Shown: in pieces, positions 36,452 to 45,128 of the stretch
Layout of the letters: each line of letters starts with the position of its first letter
Position numbering within the stretch: the stretch's first letter is position 1
Assembly: GCF_000427295.1 (NCBI RefSeq)
Contig: NZ_ATNM01000114.1
Coordinates: 59,031 to 123,030, forward strand
DNA: 64,000 nt
Reading direction: 5' to 3'
From: Cyclobacterium qasimii M12-11B
GTDB lineage: Bacteria; Bacteroidota; Bacteroidia; Cytophagales; Cyclobacteriaceae
The notes under the pieces: generated by a model
Told to the model about the DNA's origin: nothing
The model's input: only the letters and a program-made list of their open reading frames with translations
Databases searched by the model: none
Program-made: the position numbers and the translations under genes

Positions 36452-37675
36452 ATGCGCATTGAAAGTGCTCCAAAGCTTCAGGATTATTACTACGAATTAC
36501 CAGAAGAATTCATCGCCAAATACCCCCTTGAACAAAGAGATAAGTCCAAACTATTGTATTATGAAAATGGCACTATTCGTCATGAGAAATTTTCGGGCAT
36601 TGCAGGTTTAATACCTGAAAATAGCCAGCTTGTTTTCAACAATACAAAAGTAATTCCAGCCAGGCTTCACTTTCAAAAAGCTACTGGAGCAAGAATTGAA
36701 ATCTTTTTATTAAACCCAATTCTCCCATCTTCGCTTATTCAGCAAAGCATGGAAAGTACTGGTCCTGTAACATGGAAATGCATGATCGGGAACCTTAAAA
36801 GATGGAAAGAAAATGAACTGCTTACCAGCCAAATCGAAATCGATTCAATTACCTATAATTTAGAAGCCAAACTTATCGATAGGGAAAATAGAGCCGTTGA
36901 ATTGAACTGGAATCCCAAGGACAAATCCTTTGCCTCAATAGTGGAAGCTAGCGGAGAAGTCCCACTACCGCCCTACCTAAACAGAGCCGCAGAGGAAGGG
37001 GATAAATTGCGTTATCAAACAGTCTACTCTGACAAAGAAGGTGCCGTAGCGGCACCAACAGCAGGCCTCCATTTTACCGATAAAACCCTCACTGTTTTAA
37101 CATCTAAGGGGATTTCTCTAGAATACCTAACATTGCATACAGGGGCAGGAACTTTTCAGCCCATTAAACATGACAATGTTATTGAACATCCTATGCACAG
37201 TGAACAAATGGTGTTCTCAAAACAAAATATCCAAAATTTAATCGCTGCTAAAGGAAATATTATTGCCGTGGGAACAACTTCAATGCGCTCCTTAGAAAGC
37301 CTTTATTGGTTTGGTGTTAACTTATTGCTTGGGAAATCGGATAAGTTTCACATAGAGAAATTAGATCCTTACCATGAATATTCCAGCCTTCCCGATAAAA
37401 ATGAAAGCCTAAAAGCTATTCTGGATTGGATGGAAAAAAATGAATTGGTTCAACTGATCGGAACCACGGAGATATTTATTTTCCCCGGCTATCAATTTAA
37501 ATTGTGCAACGGTCTTGTAACCAATTTTCATCAGCCAGGCTCAACACTAATTCTATTGGTGGCAGCTTTTACGCATGGGAATTGGAAGGAAATCTATCAG
37601 GAAGCAATAACCAATAAATACAGATTCTTAAGCTATGGAGACAGCAGCTTATTATGGAACAACAAACTGAAATAA
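36452..37675 (+). CDS. queA: tRNA preQ1(34) S-adenosylmethionine ribosyltransferase-isomerase QueA
   Basis: A 407-residue enzyme that moves the ribosyl group of SAM onto preQ1 in tRNA to make epoxyqueuosine. Motifs: YYELPEEFIAKYPLEQRDKS at the N-terminus, VFNNTKVIPARL, GEVPLPPYLNR, the central YQTVYSDKEGAVAAPTAGLH and TNFHQPGSTLILLVAAF at the C-terminus. It is about 50 residues longer than E. coli QueA, which is usual in Bacteroidota. I take ATG 36452; an upstream in-frame ATG at 36404 has no conserved sequence. Confidence 0.94.
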   Translation: MRIESAPKLQDYYYELPEEFIAKYPLEQRDKSKLLYYENGTIRHEKFSGIAGLIPENSQLVFNNTKVIPARLHFQKATGARIEIFLLNPILPSSLIQQSMESTGPVTWKCMIGNLKRWKENELLTSQIEIDSITYNLEAKLIDRENRAVELNWNPKDKSFASIVEASGEVPLPPYLNRAAEEGDKLRYQTVYSDKEGAVAAPTAGLHFTDKTLTVLTSKGISLEYLTLHTGAGTFQPIKHDNVIEHPMHSEQMVFSKQNIQNLIAAKGNIIAVGTTSMRSLESLYWFGVNLLLGKSDKFHIEKLDPYHEYSSLPDKNESLKAILDWMEKNELVQLIGTTEIFIFPGYQFKLCNGLVTNFHQPGSTLILLVAAFTHGNWKEIYQEAITNKYRFLSYGDSSLLWNNKLK

Positions 37676-37720
37676 CCCTATAGGTGGGTGTAAAATCTTC
37701 AATTTAATCGAACGTATCCC

Positions 37721-38575
37721 ATGTCATCTATAAGAATAAATATTTTTATTGCCCTCCTATTAGCATTTGTTAATAGCACGTTTGCACAGGTTGACACTGT
37801 AAAGCACTATAGCAAAAGCTTGAATAGAGAAGTGAGCTATGCCATCACTTTTCCGGACTCCTATTATAAAACCAATGCGGATTATCCGGTAGTATACCTA
37901 CTTCATGGTGCCGGTGGGAATTATAGCAATTGGCATAAAAGTGTTAAAAAACCTTCCCTTCTACCTGACTTGGCCAACACCTATGAAATGGTGATCGTGA
38001 CTCCGGAAGTGGCTCCATATAGCTATTATTATGACAGCCCAATAATGGACTCGGTCCGCTACGAGTCCTATATTACCATGGACCTTATAAAAGAAATTGA
38101 CGAGAAATACAGAACCATTGCGAGCAAGGGTGGACGGGCTATTACAGGATTATCGATGGGTGGTCATGGAGCCATTACACTTAGTGCAAAACATCCCGAT
38201 TTATTTTTTGCTGCAGGCAGCATGAGCGGTGTTATGAATATTGACACCAGGGGATGGGATATTGATGAAAAAAGGAAAGATTTAAGAAAAAAGCAGCAAA
38301 AAGAAATGCTGGGAGAAATCAACTACGATGCACCTTTCAGTCCTTATACTGCTGTAGGCTTCATCGAAAAAATGAAAGAGAATGATGTCAAAATGATCAT
38401 TGATTGTGGTACAGAAGACTTCTTATTGGGGACTAACCGACAGATGCATCAGCTCCTTCTTGAAGCTGGGGTTGCACATGATTATATTGAAAGGCCAGGT
38501 GCACATAACTGGGGATATTGGACCAATTCACTTCCTTACCACTTTCTATTTTTCAATGAGCACTTAAGAAAATAA
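37721..38575 (+). CDS. Secreted esterase of the esterase D family
   Basis: A 284-residue exported alpha/beta hydrolase of the putative-esterase (PF00756) family. It has a Sec signal peptide ending near NSTFAQ. The oxyanion region is VVYLLHGAGGNYSNW, the nucleophile elbow is ITGLSMGGHGAITLS, the acid is likely in DCGTEDFLLG, and the histidine in RPGAHNWGYW. Relatives are S-formylglutathione hydrolases, feruloyl esterases and enterochelin esterases. It is 45 nt after queA and its 3' end overlaps the convergent flavoprotein gene by 12 nt. Confidence 0.84.
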   Translation: MSSIRINIFIALLLAFVNSTFAQVDTVKHYSKSLNREVSYAITFPDSYYKTNADYPVVYLLHGAGGNYSNWHKSVKKPSLLPDLANTYEMVIVTPEVAPYSYYYDSPIMDSVRYESYITMDLIKEIDEKYRTIASKGGRAITGLSMGGHGAITLSAKHPDLFFAAGSMSGVMNIDTRGWDIDEKRKDLRKKQQKEMLGEINYDAPFSPYTAVGFIEKMKENDVKMIIDCGTEDFLLGTNRQMHQLLLEAGVAHDYIERPGAHNWGYWTNSLPYHFLFFNEHLRK

Positions 38576-39895
38576 CTTCCTGAGAATTCTCTTTAATAAT
38601 GAGGTGCGATAGGTTTTAATCACTTTTTTAAACTCTACTCCAAAGGACTTCTTAATCAATGAACAAACTTCAGAGGAATAAAGATTTTGCTCCAATCCCT
38701 CATCAATGCTATCAATAAAATCATGCGCTTTACAATTGGACTGGAGTGCATTTGCCATAAAACCTTTGTTAAAATTAAGCCCCAGGCATGCGATTCCTTT
38801 AATTGAAAAATCTTCTTTTCTATAGTGCAGTCTAAATGAAATATCACCTACTGGGTGTTCCCAGTAAAAATTTTGGGTATCAATGCCCCATTCGGGGGAA
38901 ATTTCCCCATAGGTTTGCCAAGAAAGGTCCTTAAAAACATATTGTTTAGAAGAAAAATATTTAGGATTATGATCAATTCTTAGCTTATTCAAGCCATTTA
39001 AATAAGAAGAATCCTCCACTTCCTCCTCTGTCGCAATTTTGATTTTATCACCCACTGCATACACATTGGAATAACCCAAAACACAATGCCCTTTATTGGT
39101 CTTCAAAATTGCGTCTTTATTGAATTTCTTCAGATTCAATAAAGACGGACATGGCGTTTCATCATCTACAACAACCACCTTTCCGGCCAAAACTTCCTTC
39201 CCATTGGTGATTTTCACCCTAATCAGTTGGTTTGTATCTTTGGTAAAAGGTTTTATAATCTTGGTTTCAAAATTTAAATCAATGCCGTTATTTTTAAAAT
39301 ATTTACTCAATAACCAAGTCTCCTCTGTAGGTATTTCGCCTATAGCCAACCTGGAATTCTTACAGACAATTGAAGGTGAAAAACCATAATCCAAATACTT
39401 CAATGCCATGGCCATGGTGGCCATTCCATGCCCTTCTATGACTACTTTATTATTATTAAAACACTGATAATCTGAACCATAGGATTTATTGAAAAATGTT
39501 GATTTTGCAAAATCATCACCACATTTTAATTTAACATTCAAATCAAATTCACTAACAATCAACAAATAGTCGTAGTAAAACTCTCCGTCGCTATGGTAAA
39601 GCACATTCTTTTCCTGATCTATCGAAAGGATCTTGGAGAAATTAAATGTAAATGTGAAATTTTCCATCTGATAATGGGACTCCTCACCAGAAATTGGAGA
39701 CAACTTTTTATTCTTTATTAGAAACAAAGCCTCAAATAAAAAGGGTGTAGTTCCTGACATATTGAAAATGGTAATATCCAAGTCCTTGAAACGTTCTTGC
39801 CAGCCAAGAAGAAAATCAATCCCCGATAAACCTAGCCCAACTACAACAAGTTGTGGTGACTTTTCTTTGCTCTTTTTGAGTACTGAATTTATCAA
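38564..39895 (-). CDS. Divergent NDH-2-like FAD/NAD(P)-dependent oxidoreductase
   Basis: A 443-residue protein with a two-dinucleotide-fold layout. The N-terminal FAD motif is QLVVVGLGLSGIDFLLGW (Gly-x-Gly-x-x-Gly). A second nucleotide region begins at KVVIEGHGMATMAMALKYL, and the flavin-closing NVYAVGDKIKIA is present. The order resembles type II NADH dehydrogenases and sulfide:quinone reductases, but overall identity looks low. The tail, KKVIKTYRTSLLKRILRKLFS, is basic and could attach to the membrane. The start at 39895 is TTG with no good ATG nearby, so the N-terminus is uncertain. It is flanked by 600 nt of non-coding AT-rich DNA. Confidence 0.65.
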   Translation of the reverse strand: MINSVLKKSKEKSPQLVVVGLGLSGIDFLLGWQERFKDLDITIFNMSGTTPFLFEALFLIKNKKLSPISGEESHYQMENFTFTFNFSKILSIDQEKNVLYHSDGEFYYDYLLIVSEFDLNVKLKCGDDFAKSTFFNKSYGSDYQCFNNNKVVIEGHGMATMAMALKYLDYGFSPSIVCKNSRLAIGEIPTEETWLLSKYFKNNGIDLNFETKIIKPFTKDTNQLIRVKITNGKEVLAGKVVVVDDETPCPSLLNLKKFNKDAILKTNKGHCVLGYSNVYAVGDKIKIATEEEVEDSSYLNGLNKLRIDHNPKYFSSKQYVFKDLSWQTYGEISPEWGIDTQNFYWEHPVGDISFRLHYRKEDFSIKGIACLGLNFNKGFMANALQSNCKAHDFIDSIDEGLEQNLYSSEVCSLIKKSFGVEFKKVIKTYRTSLLKRILRKLFS

Positions 39896-40511
39896 TTTTA
39901 ATGTCTTAATTAAAAAATAGCTACTATTTAAGATAACATATCAAGCCAACAATCAAGCCAGATTTTAAGCTTTAGGGCTTTCAGTTACGTTATTCCAACC
40001 ATTCAGCAATAAGTTTCTATAATCTAGCTTTCAATTTGAAATTGAAACTATCCCTGAAAGCAAAGCCTAATATTATATACAGGTACTCCTTTCGAGTCTG
40101 TTAGTTCGTAAAGTATACCTCTAAATAAACACTCATTATTTCGCTGTATCCTTATTAAAATAAAAACAACAATTGAATTAACTCCCACATCTGATCGGAT
40201 CCCGAGAACAAGAAATGTTAGTCTGTTCAGTTACGTAAAAAACCCATAAGGTAGATTTAACTCACTAAATGTTTGGATAAAATTATTCAACTATATTTGT
40301 AATACATGTCCTGATAGGCACTCAGAAAGGGTTACCATTTCATGAATCACATCCTCATAAATTGAAGCATCTTATGATTAAATTATTGCTTAGTTCGGGT
40401 TTGAGCAGGTTTTTTTCAGTATTACCTATAACACTTGTTTATTCATAAATTAAATGTTATATATTTCAGATAATTTAGTTCACAATTAAAAGCCTTTTAG
40501 TTTCTTCTGAT
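39896..40511. other. Long AT-rich intergenic region with a possible promoter
   Basis: About 615 nt with no credible coding frame, tRNA or strong hairpin. Near its right end, TTG at 40435-40437 and TATATTTC at 40460-40467 (22 nt apart) could be a promoter for the operon beginning at 40512; seven of eight bases match the -7 consensus. Confidence 0.4.
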
Positions 40512-41212
40512 ATGCTCAAAGTTTTATTTGTAGCAATTGTTTTGACAGCCGCCTTACAAGCGAAGGCTCAAGAGCCTTTTTCAAAACAGTATGCTGATAA
40601 GTATAAAGAGGTACTACAGTTTTATCCGGAAATTAACACCGGTACCCATTATATTGAAGAAAACAGATCATTAGAAGGACATCCATTTTATTTGTCTGCT
40701 AAAATCGATTTTGGCAGCTTAACCATAGGTGATTTCTACTTTGAGAATGTACCACTTCAATATGATATATGGGAAGACTGGATTATTTCGTTTTCATCTG
40801 TTTTTAACCAAAGGATGATTCTAAATCATCAAAAAATTGATAGGTTTAAATTAATTGATGGTTCCACATTTGTTAAAAGAGAGCAACCTGATGGATTTCT
40901 ATTTCATGCCAATGGTTTTTATCGAGAAATTGTAACAGGAAAAACAGGCTTATATGCAAAACACAGGAAACAAAAAAAACAAGAGTCTTCTACTATAGAG
41001 CTTAAAAGAAGCTATGATGAAGTAGTGAGGTATTTTTTCGAATTAGATGGTGAATTGGTCCCTATTCTGGGAAAAAGAAACCTTTTTGAAACCTTGGGGA
41101 TTTCCAAAAACAAGCCAAACAAGAACTTAAAAGAGCTGGTTTAAGGTATAAGAAAAACAAAGAAGCCTATTTGCAAACTTTGGTAAGTATGTCTAATAAT
41201 GTCCAACCATGA
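40512..41212 (+). CDS. Exported protein of unknown function, first gene of the receptor operon; interrupted near its 3' end
   Basis: A secreted protein with a Sec signal peptide (1-19, ending QAKAQ). It has no recognisable enzyme motif; the body is mostly beta (about 60-160) and the C-terminal 70 residues are charged and helical. As given, the frame stops at 41144. Adding one A to the five-A run at 41106-41110 extends it as KKQAKQELKRAGLRYKKNKE to a TGA at 41210, giving 233 residues and a 4-nt ATGA overlap with the next receptor gene. That exact coupling supports the correction. Similar small exported proteins occur in Bacteroidota but I cannot assign a role. Confidence 0.7.
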
Positions 41213-43971
41213 TTAAGAAATTATTACGGCTAAGTAGCTTACTTTTTATAGTGGTCGTGCAGCTATCTGTTGCTCAAACACCGAATCAGGACCGTATTTC
41301 AGGGATTTTTGCTGGCCTTTCCTTTAATCAATTTGCCCGAATGATTGAGAGCAAATCTGATTATAAATTATTCTTCAAACCTGCTGATGTAGACACACTA
41401 ACTATAAACATCAATGCCTACGAAAGTCCAATCGAAGACATTCTTGATGAAGTATTTACTTCCACAGGACTCTTTTATGCTATCGATAATGAAAAGAGGA
41501 TTTTCATTAGTAAAGGATCAGCTTTAGACATGCGGCTCCCAGCTAACTTCTTTGCAGTGCAAAAAGAAGAAAAAGATTTAAACTTGCTCGCAAACAGTCA
41601 ACAGGAAACGGAAGATAGAACTTTCGCCAAAAACAGGCTTTGGGAAATAGGAAACCGTAGTGCCTCACCAAGAGAAACAGACGCTATTCTGGAGGGGAAA
41701 ATAATCAGTGCAGAGTCTGAAGAACCCATAATAGGTGCTTTGATATATACTACAGGACAAAACGCAAAATCCATATCAGACGAATTTGGTAATTATTCAA
41801 TTACGCTCCCCAAAGGTCGACATACATTGATTTTCCAAAACTTTGGTGCTTATCAGGAACAAAGACAGGTAAATCTTCTAGGTGACGGCCAATTAAATGT
41901 GGAAATGGACGATAACATTATTTCGCTTACTGAAGTTACAGTAACCTCAGAAAAATCGGCCAATATTGAGCGCCCTGAAATGGGGCTGGCGTCCATCACT
42001 GTCCAATCCTTAAAAAAATTACCTGCGGTATTGGGAGAAGTGGATGTTCTCCGGGCCATATTGACCCTACCTGGGGTAAAAACTGTAGGGGAAGCCAGTG
42101 CTGGCTTTAATGTAAGAGGTGGTGCAGCAGACCAAAACTTGATCTTGTTTAATGGGGCTACTATTTATAATCCTACACATCTTTTTGGACTATTTTCTGC
42201 CTTTAATCCTGACATGGTTGAAAGTGTAGATTTGTACAAAGCTGGTGTTCCAGTTCAGTTTGGCGGCAGATTATCCTCAGTATTGGACATCAAGAGTAAG
42301 TACGGCTCCACAGAAGAAATCAAAGGAGGAGGAGGTATAGGCCTTATGACTAGCCGGCTGTACTTAGAAGGCCCGATCTCTGACAAAACCACTTTTGCTG
42401 TGGGGGGAAGAAGCACCTATTCTAACTGGTTATTCGGATTTTTGGATGAAGATTCGGAATTCCGGGATAGCAGGGCATCTTTCCATGATTTGAATCTCAA
42501 CATGAAGCATCAAATCAACGAAAACAATGAAGTAACCATTTCTACCTATTGGAGTAAGGATTCTTTTCGTTTTGATAAAGACACCGTTTTTAATTACCAA
42601 AACCGGAACATAAGTGCAACCTGGACTCACTATTTCAGTGATCGACTTGAAGGTAAATTCCATCTGGGACATGATCAATATACTTTTGACATTCAGAGCC
42701 AACAAGATCCTTTAAATGCCTTTACTTTTGGATTTGGAATGGACCAGAGCAGTTGGAAAAATCATTTCACCTATGATTTAAATGACAAACACCAATTGAA
42801 TTTTGGGATGAATGCTATTTATTACAACCTCAATCCTGGTAAACAAGTACCCCAAGGAAGTGAATCCATCCTCTTAAATGAACGTGTAACGCGTGAAAAT
42901 GCCCTGGAAACATCCTTTTTTCTAGGAGATGATTATGAATTTAATCCAAAACTAATGTTCAGTTATGGGTTAAGGTATGTGATTTATAATTACCTGGGCC
43001 CAAACACAGTCAATGAATACCCTGCAAATTCCATAAAAACAGAGGATACTAAAACAGGTGAAACAACCTATGCATCAGGAGACCTTATAAATACCTATCA
43101 AGGTCCGGAAGTTAGATTCTCTGCGCGCTATGCTTTGGATAACTTCACTTCCATAAAGGCTGGATACAACAGCATGAGACAGCACTTACACATGCTCACA
43201 AATACTTCGGCCATCGCCCCTACTGATACCTGGAAGTTAAGCGATCCACATTTAGCACCCCAAATGGGACAACAATGGGCCATTGGGTTCTTTAAAAATT
43301 ACCAATCAAATATAATAGAAACTTCCATAGAAGTTTATTATAGAAAAATGAAGAATTTGGTGGACTTCAGAAGCGGTGCATCTTTAATTTTGAATGACAA
43401 TATTGAACAAGATGTACTCAATACACAGGGTAAGGCCTATGGTGTTGAGTTGATGGCGAAGAAAACCGAGGGGAAATTAAATGGATGGGTAAGTTATACT
43501 TATTCGCGGTCCTTATTAATGACTAATCCTGATGAATTGGGGGAAAAAGTTAACAGAGGTAAATTATACCCAAGTAATTTCGATCAACCTCATGACATCA
43601 TGCTGGCAGGGAATTTTGAATTCACCAAGCGAATTAATACATCCGTCAATGCCAATTACAGTACTGGAAGACCAATAACCCTTCCAATAGCTAAGTTCTA
43701 TTACAATGGATCGGAAAGGGTTTTCTATTCTGACCGAAATGACTACCGCATACCAGATTACTTTAGAGTTGATCTCTCTTTCAATATTGAAGGAAATCAT
43801 AAAGTCAAGAAGCTTGCCCATGCCTCCTGGTCATTAGGTGTATACAATTTACTCGGTAGAGCCAATCCTTATTCTGTGTACTTTTCGCCAGAAAATGGTA
43901 CAATTCAGGGTTATAAACTATCTATTTTTGCAAGACCTATTCCTTTTATCACCTATAACTTCAAATTTTAA
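41209..43971 (+). CDS. TonB-dependent receptor with STN signalling domain
   Basis: A 920-residue outer-membrane receptor. Order: signal peptide (1-22), an STN (secretin/TonB short N-terminal) domain (about 28-105, with ININAYESPIEDILDEVF), a carboxypeptidase-like beta-sandwich (about 162-240, EGKIISAESEEPIIGALIYT), a plug (about 250-365, including GFNVRGGAADQNLILFNG), then the barrel. STN domains usually contact a periplasmic anti-sigma (FecR) protein, but no FecR or ECF sigma gene is in the window. The C-terminus ends in the expected aromatic (ITYNFKF). It overlaps genes on both sides, so it belongs to a translationally coupled set. Confidence 0.9.
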   Translation: MIKKLLRLSSLLFIVVVQLSVAQTPNQDRISGIFAGLSFNQFARMIESKSDYKLFFKPADVDTLTININAYESPIEDILDEVFTSTGLFYAIDNEKRIFISKGSALDMRLPANFFAVQKEEKDLNLLANSQQETEDRTFAKNRLWEIGNRSASPRETDAILEGKIISAESEEPIIGALIYTTGQNAKSISDEFGNYSITLPKGRHTLIFQNFGAYQEQRQVNLLGDGQLNVEMDDNIISLTEVTVTSEKSANIERPEMGLASITVQSLKKLPAVLGEVDVLRAILTLPGVKTVGEASAGFNVRGGAADQNLILFNGATIYNPTHLFGLFSAFNPDMVESVDLYKAGVPVQFGGRLSSVLDIKSKYGSTEEIKGGGGIGLMTSRLYLEGPISDKTTFAVGGRSTYSNWLFGFLDEDSEFRDSRASFHDLNLNMKHQINENNEVTISTYWSKDSFRFDKDTVFNYQNRNISATWTHYFSDRLEGKFHLGHDQYTFDIQSQQDPLNAFTFGFGMDQSSWKNHFTYDLNDKHQLNFGMNAIYYNLNPGKQVPQGSESILLNERVTRENALETSFFLGDDYEFNPKLMFSYGLRYVIYNYLGPNTVNEYPANSIKTEDTKTGETTYASGDLINTYQGPEVRFSARYALDNFTSIKAGYNSMRQHLHMLTNTSAIAPTDTWKLSDPHLAPQMGQQWAIGFFKNYQSNIIETSIEVYYRKMKNLVDFRSGASLILNDNIEQDVLNTQGKAYGVELMAKKTEGKLNGWVSYTYSRSLLMTNPDELGEKVNRGKLYPSNFDQPHDIMLAGNFEFTKRINTSVNANYSTGRPITLPIAKFYYNGSERVFYSDRNDYRIPDYFRVDLSFNIEGNHKVKKLAHASWSLGVYNLLGRANPYSVYFSPENGTIQGYKLSIFARPIPFITYNFKF

Positions 43972-45128
43972 TGGATGCTGTAATTAAAAAAATACACCTT
44001 CCTGTAATTCTAGGTGCTCTTTTACTTTTCTTTGGTTGTCGAGAACCATTTTCTCCAGAGCTAAATGATCTTAACGAGCAGATTTTGGTGGTGGAAGGGT
44101 TTATAGAAGTGGGTGGCAGAACCACCAATATCAAACTTAGTTTGGCTTCCTCACTTTATACAGATACCTCGGATTTCCCAGTGCCTGGAGCAAACATTAC
44201 CATTTTTGCAGAGAACGGTGAGAGTTGGGAATTGGACACGGATAATTTGGGGGCTTATGCAACCGATGCTTTTCTCCCTGAAAATGAAACATATACCCTT
44301 ACAATAGATTTAAGTAATGGCCAAAGCTATGTTTCAGATAAAATAAAGCCTATTGAAAGCCCAGACTTTGATATTTCCTTTACCAAAGAGGACGGAGATG
44401 TGCAAGTTTACAGTAACACAACTGGAAATGATGAGGCAGAATATTTTTTATGGCAATACGAAGAAACCTGGTTGTACCGGACGCCAAATACCTCATTCTT
44501 TAATTATGACAAGGTTACAAAAGAAATGGTTGCCATTCCATTAGATCAATTGACAAACAGATGTTATAATTTTGATCAATCCAGAAGGGTGATTTTAGAG
44601 GCTTCTTCTCGATTTGAAAACAATAGAATATTTCAAAAAGAATTGTTAACAATCGACAGTCTTTCTGAAAAACTAGGTATCCGATATCGTATAAAAGCAC
44701 GGCAGTATGCTATAGATAGAGAAGCATATATTTTCTGGGAGGGTATTAGAAGGAATTCGGATGACATTGGTGATATTTTCAGCCCATTGCCTTCTGCTGT
44801 TTCGAGTAATATCCATGCGGTAGCAGATCCAGACGAACCAGTCATTGGCTATATTTCTGCCGGAAAATCCAATGAAAGAATCTTATATATCAATACAAAT
44901 GAAGTCGTCCCTTGGCGAACATCGATAAATGATTATTTTGGTTGTGTAATCGATACTGCTGCAACTGTAGACTATGAAGAAATCTTTGGTTTGTTGAATT
45001 TTACACCTTTGTATGAATTTTGTGAAAATTTACCCTGTGAAGGATTCTTTTATTCAACAGAGGCATGTACAGATTGTAGACTCAGAGGTGGAGTTCTTCA
45101 AAAACCTGAATATTGGAAGGATGAGTAA
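43971..45128 (+). CDS. DUF4249 family lipoprotein
   Basis: A 385-residue protein with a lipobox-like LLLFFGC near residue 23 and the typical start of mature DUF4249 (REPFSPELNDLNEQILVVEG). An Ig-like domain covers about residues 35-125 (VPGANITIFAENGE). The C-terminus has the conserved cysteine cluster CENLPCEGFFYSTEACTDC followed by RLRGG. DUF4249 proteins are encoded next to STN-type TonB receptors in Bacteroidota and are thought to be surface or periplasmic partners; their ligand is unknown. The start overlaps the receptor stop by 1 nt (TAATG). Confidence 0.88.
   Translation: MDAVIKKIHLPVILGALLLFFGCREPFSPELNDLNEQILVVEGFIEVGGRTTNIKLSLASSLYTDTSDFPVPGANITIFAENGESWELDTDNLGAYATDAFLPENETYTLTIDLSNGQSYVSDKIKPIESPDFDISFTKEDGDVQVYSNTTGNDEAEYFLWQYEETWLYRTPNTSFFNYDKVTKEMVAIPLDQLTNRCYNFDQSRRVILEASSRFENNRIFQKELLTIDSLSEKLGIRYRIKARQYAIDREAYIFWEGIRRNSDDIGDIFSPLPSAVSSNIHAVADPDEPVIGYISAGKSNERILYINTNEVVPWRTSINDYFGCVIDTAATVDYEEIFGLLNFTPLYEFCENLPCEGFFYSTEACTDCRLRGGVLQKPEYWKDE

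Noticed and set aside
45013..45120. Longer N-terminus for the plug-like protein (start at 45013)
   Set aside because: This segment overlaps the conserved cysteine cluster of the DUF4249 gene in another frame; the signal peptide begins only after ATG 45121.
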